This document shows positions 36,601 through 49,279 of a DNA stretch of 64,000 nucleotides, piece after piece. Each line of letters starts with the position of its first letter. Position 1 is the first letter of the stretch. The translations under genes were made by a program, and so were the position numbers. The stretch comes from Aphrophora alni (Eukaryota > Arthropoda > Insecta > Hemiptera > Aphrophoridae): the NCBI GenBank assembly GCA_963513935.1, contig OY740774.1, positions 29,779,949-29,843,948 on the forward strand. The letters run 5' to 3'. The notes beneath the pieces are model-generated. The model had not been told where the DNA came from. It searched no databases and saw nothing but the letters and a program-made list of their open reading frames with translations.

Positions 36601-37344
36601 TCATTTACTACTGCATTCGTCGAAAATTAAACGCACAAAATATATCGGCCCCTTGCAAGCAGTGATAAATTAACAAAAAACAAATTTGAAACATTCTATA
36701 ACATAAATATGAATGGTAAACATATCTGTTAATATTAACAGATAATAACAAGAATGATTTTCGCACATTCTTCTTTTTACCAATTTTTTTGTTGAAAAGT
36801 GCATAATATTCATAGGGAATTGGAAGTGGTCATTGATCAAGAAATTTATAGCTAAACATCCTGAGTCGCAACCCAAGGCGGCCCAAAAATAAAATCATTT
36901 TTCATTTTTACAATTCTAAATTAAGTTTTAACTTTGTAACAACTTTGAAAGTGATAAAATATGTGTAGTTTAAACTGAATTTAATAAAACCTGACCAGAC
37001 AACGTATCATCACAGGAAAGAAAATAGATTAAAATGGGATCAACTATTCTAGATTTGTAGGTTAACTGTCAGACAGAGAGATGATGTTTATAAATGTGTT
37101 CTATAAATGTATACATTTAGGACATTTTTAATTTATATAATGTGTGCTACGGATATACGTGAAAGGGGAAGATTCTAGTTACGTTCGTTACATGGCGGAT
37201 GAGAGGTACTAGACGTTCTATTTACACTTCTATATATATATGCATAACGCGTTGTTTTTATTAAAACAATATTTTATGCTGTCTTTTAAAAACAAGAAAC
37301 CTCTCGGTTGTAATCACGTTTAATAAAATTGTAAACAAATTTAA
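33621..37344. other. AT-rich stretch with GC-richer islands
   Basis: Apart from the tRNA-like sequence, two islands (35750-36020 and 36230-36400) are open on both strands, but neither frame resembles a known protein and no splice signals frame them. Possibly old transposon relics. Confidence 0.45.
35090..35162 (-). repeat. tRNA-like sequence (SINE head or tRNA pseudogene)
   Basis: On the minus strand TAGCTCAGTTGGTAGAG (35151-35135) is a perfect tRNA D-arm/A-box, and GTTCAAATT (about 35103-35095) is a partial T-loop/B-box at roughly the right distance. Acceptor and T stems do not pair properly, so a working tRNA is unlikely. Confidence 0.5.
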
Positions 37345-38070
37345 AGTGTCAGGATCGAAAGTAAAGACGAGGTGGTCAATAGAGACGATACAGAAAAGAT
37401 GATATAGAGGGATCTAACCCAAGACTACTTGAAAAAGGGTGTAGATTCATCTAGGTTCCCTCGGAATAGCAATGTCCTATATGCAGTCCTTCTGAGTTTT
37501 TTCCAGAAATAATGCAATTAAGTATACCAAAAGCAACAGTTAAATAGGTGAAAAGTCATTACCATTAATAAAATATATGTTGGTGAAACATTAAAAATGT
37601 ACTTGACAAAATGGATGTTAATTTTAATTACTATAATAATTTTTTTTTAAATTGGTAACTATTGCACTAATTAAAAAAAGTTTGGGTTCAATGAGCGATC
37701 AAAAAATAATATATAAAGTCATGAATGGTCGGAAGTGAACAAGAGTTGGTCAGAAACAACCATACAAAAAATATAATAGAGGGGGATATAACCCATGATT
37801 GCTTGAAAAATGTGTAGATTCAACTAGGGTAACGCGGAAGTGCAACGTCTTAAAGGCAGCCTCACAGTCTATGAAAAAAATACCAGAAATCATGGAATTA
37901 AGTATACCAATAAAACAACCGTTAAATCTGTAGAAAGTCATTGCCATAATAATAAAATATATTTTGACGGTGAAATGTCAAAAATTTACTTGACAAAAAG
38001 GATGTAGTTTCCTATTTAATCTTGTTAACTATTGTACTAATTATAAAAAATAGTTTGGTTTCAATGAGGG
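37345..38070 (+). repeat. Tandem duplication of a ~375-bp unit
   Basis: Copy 1 (about 37345-37695) and copy 2 (about 37720-38070) align along their length. Anchors: GTAGATT at 37441 and 37814, AATTAAGTATACCAA at 37516 and 37896, TTTGG(G/T)TTCAATGAG at 37681 and 38054. The first ~130 bp of each belongs to the dispersed family seen at 32240, 53225, 59860 and elsewhere. Copies differ by many point changes and small gaps, so the duplication is old. Confidence 0.8.
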
Positions 38071-39210
38071 TTCAACATGGTGATAATATATTCTATAACA
38101 AAATCTATGTTGTCATTAACAATTTTATGAAAATGAGTAAAAGATGTTGAAAATTTTATTTTCATGTAACTTGTACCGAAAAATATTGTTTTAACTTGGA
38201 AACTACTAAATGAATTTGAGTAAAACAAAATATAAATCCTGATTATATATGGTACCTAAATAAGAATGGAAACTCCATGAAGTCTCATCAGAGATTTTAG
38301 TATGAGCTTTACAAAGACACATATAGACAGACAGACTGTTATATATTACAAAGAGAGGGTACTGTATAAGATATATTTTCTGAATCTACTATTTTCTTCC
38401 ACAATAGACTAGTATTTAAACTTTGATTGTTGTAATATTAGCATTGTAAATAACTAATTTCTAACTTTTTTAAAGGATGATACCAAATATTATATATATA
38501 CATTTATGAATAAATAAGATTTGTATAGCCTACTTGTATTAAGAGTTAAACATAGTTTCATATTACTTTACAGCTGTATGAAAATCGTACTAGAAAAGTA
38601 AAATAAAAATTATTAGATTAAAATTTAATTTGTAATATAAAACATTTCCTCTGTGAATTAAAATATCACTTTAGTCTATATTCAAATATAGAACAAATTA
38701 AATTTTTGGTTAATAAAAATAAAAAATAATAATATCTGTAATACAATTTAACAAAATTAAGACAAAAAATTACTTTTTTTTCACAAATTTCTTAGCGGAT
38801 ATAAACGAGCCTTAATTGCTCGAAACATTAGAACTCAATAGCTTTGTAATACGTGTGTTCTAGATGAAGTGATATTTCAGTTCCGTACTTGAATTGATAT
38901 TAAGAGGCGAATATTGGATTATAATTAGAGAGTTAGTGAAAGAAAACCGATGATATAAAAACTTTTTCTTGACTACTTCCATGTTTGTTATCACATATCT
39001 AACAAATTTCGTAAAATTAAAAGTAATAAATAAGCACCAAACGCATATAAAATTTATTAAGAAAATATAAAACATAAAAGATATATCAGGTTTTATTAGG
39101 GTAATACAAAAATAGTAGATTATCCTCATGGGAACTGCGAAATCCAATACTTTTAAATGTATTAAAATTAAAATTATACCTGAACTCATTTTCTCGCAAT
39201 TTTTTTTCTA
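38071..39210. other. AT-rich stretch
   Basis: Near 38180-38350 is a block ending ACACATATAGACAGACAGACTGT, similar in style to the end of the dispersed repeat at 45660-45990 (short GACAGACTGACAGA tract). No gene. Confidence 0.45.
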
Positions 39211-39810
39211 AAGCGTTTCAACGATAATGTCGCCATATTTAATAATGCGTGAGCTGCAACTTTAAGAGTTATTGTTTGAATAATGGAGCTTTAACATTAT
39301 TGAATAATCAAAATTACTAATATCAATTTTAACAAAATTAATACATTTATTTTCTCAATTTATTTTAACGACAATCTCACCATTTTCAGTGGTGCATGAG
39401 CTCAATTTTACGGGTTATATTTTGAATAATCTAACTCTAACATTATTCAATAATCAATATTGAATCACTAAACTAAATGTATCTCAAATAATACATTTAT
39501 TTTCTCAAAAGCGTTTCAACAACAATGTCACCATCATCAGTAGTGCATGAGCTACAATTTTGTGAGTTACAATTTGAATAATGTAACTCTAACATTATTG
39601 AAAAATCAGTAATAAATTACTAACTTCAATTTCTCTAAAATAATACAATGAATTATTTACTCAAATGCGTTTCAAAGTCAGTGTTGCTAACTTTCCGTGA
39701 CGCATGGGATACAATTTTGTGAGTAGATAAACAATCACTGAAGATGGGGACATTTTAGTTAAAACGTTTAATGGTAATACACTTAGATCTTGTGAGAAAT
39801 TGTTTTCTAG
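39211..39810. repeat. Tandem array of a ~150-bp unit (about 3.5 copies)
   Basis: Units begin at 39211, about 39360, 39509 and 39665 (spacings about 148, 150 and 156). Each unit has a GCGTTTCAACRACAATGTCRCCAT-type head, GCATGAGCT, a TTTGAATAATSTAACTCTAACATTATT block and a TAATACATTTATTTTCTCAA-type end. The last unit turns back: 39731-39770 (AATCACTGAAGATGGGGACATTTTAGTTAAAACG) is the reverse complement of the unit head, giving a palindrome. Confidence 0.78.
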
Positions 39811-41448
39811 TTCAATTTCAATCTACTCCGTACAACATAATATATTTGAGAAATAATTGTTGAATCATAATTTATATGTCAAGTCAATACTAGGCTTCAT
39901 TCACAAATTCTAGCTTTAATAATTAACTTTTAGAAGCGTTGTAACCAAAAACACTGGTGTTTTCTTTTTAAATTCTACGCTTATACGTAATTTTACTACA
40001 CTTTGACAAATTCTAAACATATATGTATACGCAAACGAACACTTTATGTATGCGTTATTATATGCTCTGAGATTTAACTGTACAACATCTCGTAAAACCA
40101 TGAAAAATGCCAATTATTTTATTTTGTAATAAATTTGTAATTAGAGAAAATTATACAACAGATAGCGCTGAAGTCACGAAATTGATGTATTTGTTCAGTT
40201 AGATCTATTTCTGCTAATTTCTAAGATACAAAATTAGATATTAGAAATATATCTATTTCAAAGGAAACAAATTTGCATCAATAACAAATAATAAATAGTC
40301 GATATTGAGCGAGTTTTAGTTTATTACATACTCGTTTAAAAAACAAGCAAATGTAATTAAACAAATATTTTAAGCATTTTTTTGTTCTGGAGCTTGATAT
40401 ATTTTATTTTTACATAATTCATAACTATGCAATTAATGTAATTTAAAGTAATTATAATATTAAGATAACATATAGTTCTGTGGTAATGTCATGTGGTTCA
40501 TATTTTGAGGTTTGTTTACTTCTTTATTAACATACTGTGTAAATAAAACAAATATATTGTTAAAGTACGTAAATAAATTATGTAAATGAAGAATAAATAT
40601 AAATGATAAGCATAATGTATAGTGTACATTTAATATTCAAATCCAGTTTACGTATTAGTAACTTATTTTAAAAAATAATAAAATCCTTAATTATACGAAA
40701 GTTTAAATTCAGATTAAATTTAATAAATGATGTAATAGAAAAATAATATGTATCAAAAGTAAATTATCTTGAACAATTTCTTTTTATAAAAGCAAAATAC
40801 CTCGAGTAGTTTTGTTGATAATATAGGACCTAGGCTTCATGTTTGGAGAAAATTACATTTCTTTGTAACTTAGAAATAAATTGAAGTTTCTTGTAAGGTC
40901 TAGACATAACAGTTTCACACCTTAGTCTAATATTGTACAGGGAAATAACTAGGCAGTTCTAAATAAAGTGAGTTTTTATTTTCTCTAGACAATACGTAAA
41001 GTTGTTTAGTTTAATAAGAATCATTTATATCCTTATATAGGAATAAATAAAATAAATTCCTTACACCTAACAAGTTATTATATTTTAATAATAATAAAAT
41101 CTGAATAATATAATAATATTTATTCTATATCAAAACTGACTGTTTGTAAAATTTTAAGTTTTAGAAAAAAAGACTTGATGTTATGATAATATAGAACAAG
41201 AGCTACAAGTTTGAAGAAAACTAAAAACTTGAGAACGTTGCCATGACTACTACAGTGTTTGTAATCATGTATCTAAATAATTACGTAAAATAAACTTAAT
41301 AAATTAACACTATAGGCGGACATAATCAAGAAGAAATTACTAAACGTGAAAGGCATTTTATAAAGAGGTAGTGTAAATATTATTTCTCTTGTATTGTAAG
41401 GTGTAGGTTTCTCTTTTAATTATTCATTATAAGAAAATATGATATTCG
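39811..41448. other. AT-rich stretch, nothing recognised
   Basis: No coding signal; the ORF at 39916-40113 has no family likeness. Confidence 0.55.
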
Positions 41449-41810
41449 TATAGGTACGAGATCCGGCATGGTTGCATCACCGTCGAGTGTAGGGAATACA
41501 GGCTTCTTCACATATTCACAGTTCGATACCAATAAAATGTTAGGCCCATATACTAACACAAGCGATTTGATAGAGGCTTTTCAATATAAAAGAATGTTCC
41601 AATTACACAAAATTATGTTGTTCAGAAAACCTATGTAACAACTGTTTTAATCAAACTGATACTACTGCATAAGACCACTTGATCGACGAAACAAATACAA
41701 TCATCTAAGAATGTCCCAAAAATAACTCTTTGCAAATAATTTAGAGAATCTGCTGTGTTACATTGTATGGTGGGGGTGAATAAATATTATTATGAATACA
41801 TCAATGGTTT
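41449..41810 (+). repeat. Dispersed repeat family D, copy 1
   Basis: Shares GTCGAGTGTAGG...AGGCTTCTT near its start, ACAACTGTTTTAA in the middle and GAGAATCTGCT...GATTGTATGGTGGGGGTG-like sequence near its end with 48235-48590. No ORF. Confidence 0.5.
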
Positions 41811-43430
41811 ATGTTTGTTTGTGCCCTTTCTTATTTCATAATATAATCATTACTGAAAGTGTAGTTTCATTGTTTTACATATTATTTGTATAATTTAGTA
41901 AGATTTTTGCAATCGTTTGTGTGTATACACAAAAATTCTCAACAGTATGGTTGAACTTTTTTTTTATCTCTTAACAAATAAATTGATGGTCTAGAACACT
42001 AAACCTCTGTAAGCAACTAAAATAAGAAACAAAGGTTAATGAACGAGACCTGTGTAATCAAAATAATTAAAGAGGTTAGTTATTTACCACTTCTATTATT
42101 AGTGTAGTATAAGTGATTGTTTTAATAAAACTCAGTTTCCTTAAAAAAATTAATGACTTCTAGTTATTTACATCACGAACGATCTCCATTTGTTTACTCA
42201 CTTGTTAACAATTTTAATACTCTTTAATAAATTTAACCAACGTGCTTAAATCCGTATTCAAAATTTATACTAGTTTTTAACTCTTTAAAAATGTGTATAA
42301 TTAAAAAAAGAAAATAAAAAAAAGACAATCACGGCAATTATTATTTTTTCAAACTTGTGTTCTGTTCTATTTATACAGATCATCGACTTTTTTTTTATAT
42401 CGGGACATTTTCTACGGTTTTCCTTATCTTGGTTTATTTTATTTTTTATTTCTTCTTTTAATAACTAAATATTTGGACATAGATACCATAAGAACGTAAA
42501 AATAATATCATCAAAATCTGTTCCAACGATTTTAATCAAATTTTGCTCAAGTGTGTACTTCTAAGGACATATACTAAATGTATTGTTTGTCAAAGCACCA
42601 AAATTGACTTCATGAATTCATACAAAATAATTAGTATGCAGCTATTGTAAAAGACGTGAATTCAAAAAAAAGCTTCTATCGATATTAGTGATATGGAAAG
42701 ATTAACTAACCAACCAGTGTGCAACAGCATGTAAAAATAATAAATTAAGTATTTAAACAAAATACAAAAAAAACTCTGAGGACTAGTTTATGATTCAAGC
42801 AAAACCAAGCTTCGGTTTTTGCCTTAATATATATATTTGTTAGATAGTGTAGATTACTGTTTGATTAACAATTATCGGATTGGAAATTTTGGTGATTTGT
42901 TTTGCTTCATTTTCATTTGATTTTAGGGGATGGATAAGTGAGAAAGTTTGTGCAATATTTTCGCACCATTAGCATTTTATACCATTTTATTACTTTACAC
43001 CTTTATTACCTTTATTATTACCATTGTGCATAACTATATATTTACCTATATATACACACACACACGAATTACAACAATAAATCCCTGAATCACTCTGAAT
43101 ATATACATAATCTGCCTAAATCATAACAGTGTTGTAGCAGAAAGCGAGTGTAATTCAGAGATTTGCTGACGTCGCTACCTACACAATGGGACTTGTTAGT
43201 AGGTATTATTATGCTGAGTGGTCAAGCTGTATGTTATAACCCGTTGTTAAACTATTTAGACATTTGGTATATTTGTTTAATTATTTTGAAGGTTGTATTT
43301 TCTACTTTCTTAAATGTAAATAGTATAAAGAAAATTATGTAATAGTTTAAAAATCGAGGCCAGTATTTCTTGAAAAACAGATAGTATTTAGTTTTAGTTT
43401 TTAAATTATTTTCATACAACTACCACTTAC
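41811..43430. other. AT-rich stretch, nothing recognised
   Basis: No gene. A short (CA)n run lies near 43055-43065. Confidence 0.55.
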
Positions 43431-43501
43431 CCTCATTATGAATGAGTTCTATACACGTCCTACTACTCTTCAATGCTTCTGCTGCTTTCATACTTGCATG
43501 C
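43431..43501 (-). CDS. Candidate internal coding exon (minus strand), 71 bp
   Basis: Minus strand shows an acceptor-like TTATTCTGGTTCATTAG, then a 71-bp block open in one frame (including MKAAEALKSSRTCIELI), then the donor G|GTAAGTGG. Base composition is richer in GC than its surroundings. The start phase does not match the exon candidate at 47067-47115, so they are not directly joined. No protein family recognised. Confidence 0.25.
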
Positions 43502-45221
43502 CTAATGAACCAGAATAATCCACCTACGTGATACTTGATTGTGAGCATCTAAATATCTCCACCCTCATTTCTACTTGACTGACGTTTTGAACCGAGAAGA
43601 AAATAAACAAAACCATGGAACTGAAACCACCATAACAAAGCGAAGAAACCTCTCCCCTCCTTAGCTAACACAAGTCGTAGAATATTTGTCTATAATGATG
43701 CCTCTGATTATATCTCCAAAATAATAAATAAAAATATCGAATAAAAAATACTAACATGATCATTTAAAAAATATTTATTAGTAAAGGTATTACAATAGAG
43801 TAAAAATTTTTTTTAACCGAAGAAATAGACGTTCTCTCATAACTCTATCAACTGGCATTTTGTGTCCATTTTAGTTACGAAATTGTGTCCAAAAATGACC
43901 ACCAATGCTTACGTAAGTTCTTTGCAATTAGACCAAAGATGGGTGTTTTTCTCATTTAATTTGCAGTTTTATAGCGAACTAGGAAAACAGTTTTTCTACC
44001 TAGTGATCCTAATAGATAGTGCACACTACCCTTGCGGGGTTCACTTAAACTGAAAACGAGCTTTACAAACCGGAGGAACAAAGCTGGATTTACACTTTTT
44101 TATGTAGTATTTAGTTAGATCCTTTCTTTTATTCTTCCGATGTTACTCGATCTTTAAACGACAGCGAAAAAATATTCTCTGTAGGGCCTACTTAAAAACA
44201 AAATATCAGGCAAGTTTTTGTTTTGAAAAAAAGTACACAATACGAAGTATTAAAAAAATAGTGTAAATAAGTGTTAAGCAACGATAAAAATATAAAACAA
44301 ATCGAACTCAAAGGTAAATACTAAAACATTTGCACGATTTCTAAAAAAAAAGCTTCAATAAAAAAACTGTCTTTTACAAATCTTCTAAATAAAGAATCAC
44401 ACTAATATTTAACGACCTTGTAAATGATGGTTACAACGATAATTATGGAAGAATATAACTACCATAGTTTAAGTAATAATTCTGTAATATTCTATTAATA
44501 AGGTCATCCAACATATTAAAATTGGCATCGATGTCAGATATGTTAATAATATATTTCCCAGAAAAAGAAGGGATTGTTGCACATTTAAAGTATTTAGAAG
44601 GTAATTGGAAACACATTGTTGGTCATTATAAAATTATCACTATAGTTTCAAATTCTCATTTAAACTGACAGAATATCTGTTGTTTTGCCACGTTGACATT
44701 AAATTTTATTAACTATTTTTTAAACTACCGTTAATCTGTAAAGTTAGGAATAAATATAACAATAGCTGTATGATTGTTAGGATGTCAATTGTTGCAATGG
44801 ATCTGGATTTTACTCATTAAATATATAATTTTAGACAAATTTGAGACTTACAATGGATTTTAACTATTATATTTACAATAAACATGTGTTTTTTTGTATC
44901 ACCAGTCTAATTAAATTGTGTAATTAACCAAACAATGTTACCAACTTAAACATATGTTCTCTGAACAATAGTATTCGATTTAGGATATTTAATAAGGTCA
45001 GTAAATCGACTTTGTAAACTCAATGTGGTGAAGGACTTACACAGCGTGGCTACAACTTTAAGTTGGGGTTTCGAGTAAATATAATTAAGTACGCAATGAA
45101 TAATAAATATATTTACATTTATTATTACTAATCCATAATATTATTAAATTATAGTAATATTATATTATATAGTATATAATATTATTATTGCATAGAATAA
45201 TATATTATAGCCTAATAAAAA
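43502..45221. other. AT-rich stretch, nothing recognised
   Basis: The ORF at 43862-44053 shows no family likeness. Confidence 0.55.
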
Positions 45222-45641
45222 AATTAATCAAATAATTTCTTTTTAACATACCACATTTTAAAAACGAACTAAAAAGTATAAAATAATTTTTCACCTACAT
45301 TTTTGAGGGAGAATTGTTAGTGGCTATGGATATACTGTATTTGGAATACTTGGAGAGAAAAACGTGGGGCGCAGGCAACCTATGATAGTTAGGAGGAGTA
45401 AATATATTACATTACAGTTAATCTCATTTCCGATTCACTGAAATTAGCTTGTGAATTCATCCGGATTGTCGACTTGTATTATTTACTGGCTGCGCCCCAC
45501 GTGTTTCTCTCTAAGTATTCCAAATATATCCATAGCCACTAACAATCCTCCATCAATATCGTAGAAGGGACATGAAAAATTATTTTATACTTTTTAGTTC
45601 GTTTTAAAAACGTGGTATATTAAAAAAAAAATTTGATTCAT
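45222..45641. mobile_element. Foldback element with about 153-bp arms
   Basis: The left arm 45222-45375 and right arm 45489-45641 are strong inverted repeats. Shared blocks include AACGAACTAAAAAGTATAAA, TTGTTAGTGGCTATGGATAT, TTTGGAATACTT and ACGTGGGGCGCAG. The spacer of about 113 bp is unique. Similarity is higher than in the other foldback elements here, so this one is probably younger. Confidence 0.82.
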
Positions 45642-45735
45642 TATTTTCTGTTTTTCACTCTTATGACCGGGTGAAAGATTTCAATCCATGAAAAATTTGC
45701 CTCATCCTACTTCAATATTCCGGTTACCTTTCAAA

Positions 45736-45799
45736 GCGATAACGCGGTTAAGCGATATCGCGGTTAAACGATAACACGTTTAAGCGATAACGCAGTTAA
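45736..45799 (+). repeat. Minisatellite, four 16-bp units
   Basis: Units GCGATAACGCGGTTAA, GCGATATCGCGGTTAA, ACGATAACACGTTTAA and GCGATAACGCAGTTAA follow one another without gaps. It lies in a longer dispersed repeat (about 45660-45990) that also holds a doubled GGGAAGTTAGTTTAAA (45899-45936) and ACGGACAGACTGACAGA. Confidence 0.9.
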
Positions 45800-45989
45800 A
45801 AAAAATCTTTATCTCATAGAGACAAGAAACCATCTGAATATTGCATTGTATTTTATCCAATTCTGACCTATGTTCAAAATTTCAGGTCTCTAGCTTATCG
45901 GGAAGTTAGTTTAAAATCGGGAAGTTAGTTTAAACTCGATTGCAAAATTCCACACGGACAGACTGACAGATATGACGGAAACCGAACTA

Positions 45990-47066
45990 ATAAAAACCTG
46001 GCAATAAGACCAAGTGTTTGATTTGCATTCTTTTCTTTTTCTAGGTTTAACACTTGATAACTTTAGTTGATTTATACACTCGAAATGTATTTAGTTTTCA
46101 TAGACTCAGATATCAAGTTAAACCATATCAGTTATTAGTCATGTTAAAAAGATACTGTCCAAATTCTTGCCTGCTCCGTATCCCATCAATAACTTTCAAC
46201 CACATTTTATATGCCCTAGTAAAAAAAGAGAAGATTTCCTATTATAATAATCATCTAAAACCTAAATTTGTAACCAATCTGTTTGTCCTTAGTGGTTAAT
46301 CGTAATTAATTTTGAAGTTTTAAAACCATTCTATCATTTGAATTTTCGAATTTATTTTGATATTATATCTCAAATCAAATTGAAAAAAACTTCTACACAA
46401 TGTTAACTGGTGTTCCAGAATTAAAAGTCAAGTTTGTACTTGCTGTAAGATCTCAGAATGAACAACAGCTGTGCATGGAGTAAGACAATTTGAAAACTTT
46501 AGAGTAAGAAAATTTGAAAACTTTAACAACTGTCGCAACATACCAAATATAAGAAAACAGAAAACTAAATTAAATCCTCTAAGAACGGGTTTCTATTTAT
46601 TTATTTTAAAAGTTGTGTTGTAGTTGCATCCCTAAAAGTTTATCTAGATTTAATTTAAAATAACATTTGTTAAAATTTTACCCATGCTGCCTTTATAGTT
46701 TGCTTTTGTTTATTTATTTTTAATGTGTGGTAATTAATGAAACTTATGAAATATTTGAAAGTCCGAGTCTTTATGAAGAAATTTAGTTTTTGAAATCTCC
46801 AATTAATTACTTAAAATGATCCTTTTCAAAGAACTCAACAGTACTGATACGTATTCAGAGCTTGATTCAATATAAATTGTATTCACATATTGGTGAATCC
46901 TAATTCATTCACTATGGATCCAAGAGGTTTGATATAAAATGATTAAAAATTAGCCGTTTTCGGTCCCAGAAGGCGGTATCCTTAAACCTTGGCCTAGAAT
47001 AAACAAATTTCACAATATTCCACTGCAGTCTATTTTACATTATAAGAAGTCAATATTTTTTCTTAC
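45990..47066. other. AT-rich stretch, nothing firm recognised
   Basis: Contains a doubled GTAAGAAAATTTGAAAACTTTA-type motif near 46485-46525. The ORF at 46054-46299 is not family-like. Confidence 0.5.
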
Positions 47067-47115
47067 CTTCAACTTTATTTGCCATAACAGTCGAGTAACA
47101 TTTAGTTCGGCGCAT
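47067..47115 (-). CDS. Candidate first coding exon (minus strand), 17 codons
   Basis: Minus strand reads ATG at 47115 (a second in-frame ATG at 47085), an open frame, then the donor G|GTAAGA with the exon ending at 47067 in phase 1. Upstream, TTCAGTTAG at about 47155-47146 resembles an arthropod initiator. The peptide is MRRTKCYSTVMANKVEG, or MANKVEG from the second ATG, and is too short to identify. No next exon was found with confidence. This may be chance. Confidence 0.28.
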
Positions 47116-48234
47116 ACTCAACGCGCAAATAATTGACTAACTGAATAAGTCTAGAATATATTTTATTACCAATAGACAGTTCAATGTTTATTAATAAAGA
47201 CGTGAAGGACAGTTATTTTCTCGAGGCGACAACAGCGAAACATCTACATCAACAACTGTATTCTGTAAATTCTTTAATTTAAATACATAACATGAACGTT
47301 GACTTCGACTTGCTGAGGAAGCTTTTTAGGAAAACAACTTCCACACAAATCATTGCATTACATTCAGCAGGTTTATATTTAAACATAAATATCGGTCCTC
47401 GATACAAAATATGATTGTTTTAACGATATACAATAATATCTTGAACTGACGCTTTTTACTAACCTAGTATACAAAGTTTGTGGATAAAGTTTGTAATCTT
47501 TAAAAATGTTGACGTCCGTTTTTTGACTAATTTGTACGTACCTTTACCTCGGGAAACCAAAAAAGTGATATTCAAAATGCCGTCCATCCTTCATCGATGT
47601 CGTCGTCTAAATCGAAAGCTCCTTGTTATTTAAGTAACTTGAAAAATAATTGAGGGTGTATATCAAATAGGAATTTCAAAAATTCTAACCACAGTAGGAT
47701 CTCCGTATAAACTTAAGAGAAGTTTTAAAGGGGAAGCTTATCGGGTTTTAAATTTGTTTTTACCAAAGTTTGGTAATAAGTAAATATTTCTACCACCGAT
47801 ATCTATTGACTGTTGATAACATTTTATGGTCTCAGGAGCCAAAAATGTGATTTTCTACATTATGTCAGTCATTCGACTGCAAGTAAATACGATAGCGGCT
47901 GCAGAAATAAACACTGGAACAAACAATTTAGTATAGGTAGTATACAACTTTATTGTTTATGGGGTTGTATTTTGCTCAAATACAACCAAATTAAAATAAG
48001 GAAAGTTGAGATAAAAATTTTAAAATGCATTTAAAAAAAGTTTTTATTCATATATCTTTTATTATTCAACTTTTATTATGGCACACTATATTAGGTAGAA
48101 ATAAAGACTTCCATATACAACAATTTAATGATACAGAAACGATCGCTCTACTATAAAGAATAGCGAAGGTTTTGTAAAACAACGTAATTTCAAACTATGA
48201 CCTTCCACTTAAATGCGATAGTCATTTTATACTC

Positions 48235-48590
48235 TAGTTATGAAATACTCCAGGGCCCTACGATCGTATCGAGTGGAGGCTTCTTTATATGTACAGAGCT
48301 TTAAGGCCCCTTAAGGCTTAGAAATTGAAACAAAAAAGTGCTTGCTGAATTCTCTTTATATGCAAATTAATACTACTCGTATTAGCCTATAAGACAAATC
48401 ACCTATAAAACAACTGTTTTAAACATACTTAACCTAATTTCCTCTTATAGATACTTATACAGTTTAATATCTCGCACAAGGCCCAAGCATCAAAATTTTA
48501 GGCGTTAGAGGATCTGCTTGTAGCAGATTGTATGATGGGGCTGGGTAAAACCATGATGGCATCTATAACGATGAATACTGATACAAGCGT
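48235..48590 (+). repeat. Dispersed repeat family D, copy 2
   Basis: Same orientation and landmark order as 41449-41810. Contains GATCGTATCGAGTGGAGGCTTCTTTA and GAGGATCTGCTTGTAGCAGATTGTATGATGGGG, the latter with a small hairpin (ATCTGCTTGTAGCAGAT). Confidence 0.5.
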
Positions 48591-48889
48591 AAAGAAATAT
48601 TTATAATATTTAGTGAATATAGAGGTTAATGGAGATAAATCCTAAAACAGAAAACAAAATAAGTAGTTTGACTACTCCCTTAAGTCCTATTCCATTACAA
48701 TATATTCCGCGATACAAAAGACTAAGGCTAACATTATAAAATATAAACAATGACTTAATCAGCTGTGCAAAATTATTATATCCGAATTATTTTCCTATTC
48801 TTTTATTTAAATTAAATCGTTTAATAAATAGTAATACATAATAATTAAAATATTTGTGTAGACGATTAATTGATAATAGTTTTGGTCTT

Positions 48890-49135
48890 TGTTCGTCAAA
48901 GACTTCAATCAAGCACTGACTGTACTTTGAAAAATGTTCGATTGTCTTAAAGCTTGATGACAATTTATCGAAAGCAGTGAGTGTACTTTATAAAGAGTCC
49001 ATTTCCATAAAGAATGATGATGCTCATCTACTCCACCGACCGCAGCTTTAAATCCTCATTAATCAACGTTTCTATTCGATTTCGCTTGACAAATTTTAGC
49101 AATCCACAAATTACTAAGCTCTGAACTCAAGATTT
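48890..49135 (+). repeat. Dispersed repeat family C, copy 2
   Basis: Same orientation as 5640-5830. The internal segment containing GCTTGATGACAATTTATCGAAAGCAGTGAGTGTACTTTAT looks like a second, repeated sub-unit of the motif at its start (GCACTGACTGTACTTTG), so this copy is internally duplicated. Confidence 0.55.
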
Positions 49136-49279
49136 AACCGCACGTTCAACTACTAACTCTTGAACATATATTTTTAAAATGAACATATTTCATTAAAAAT
49201 TCAACAGTTCAAAATATTAAAAATATTGAAAGATAATGAGATACATTGATTCTAGTGTTACCTCCATATAAAAAGATAT

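Noticed and set aside
43200..43235. GCTGAGTGGTCAAGC as a tRNA-Leu/Ser D-arm
   Set aside because: No anticodon arm or B-box follows at a suitable distance.
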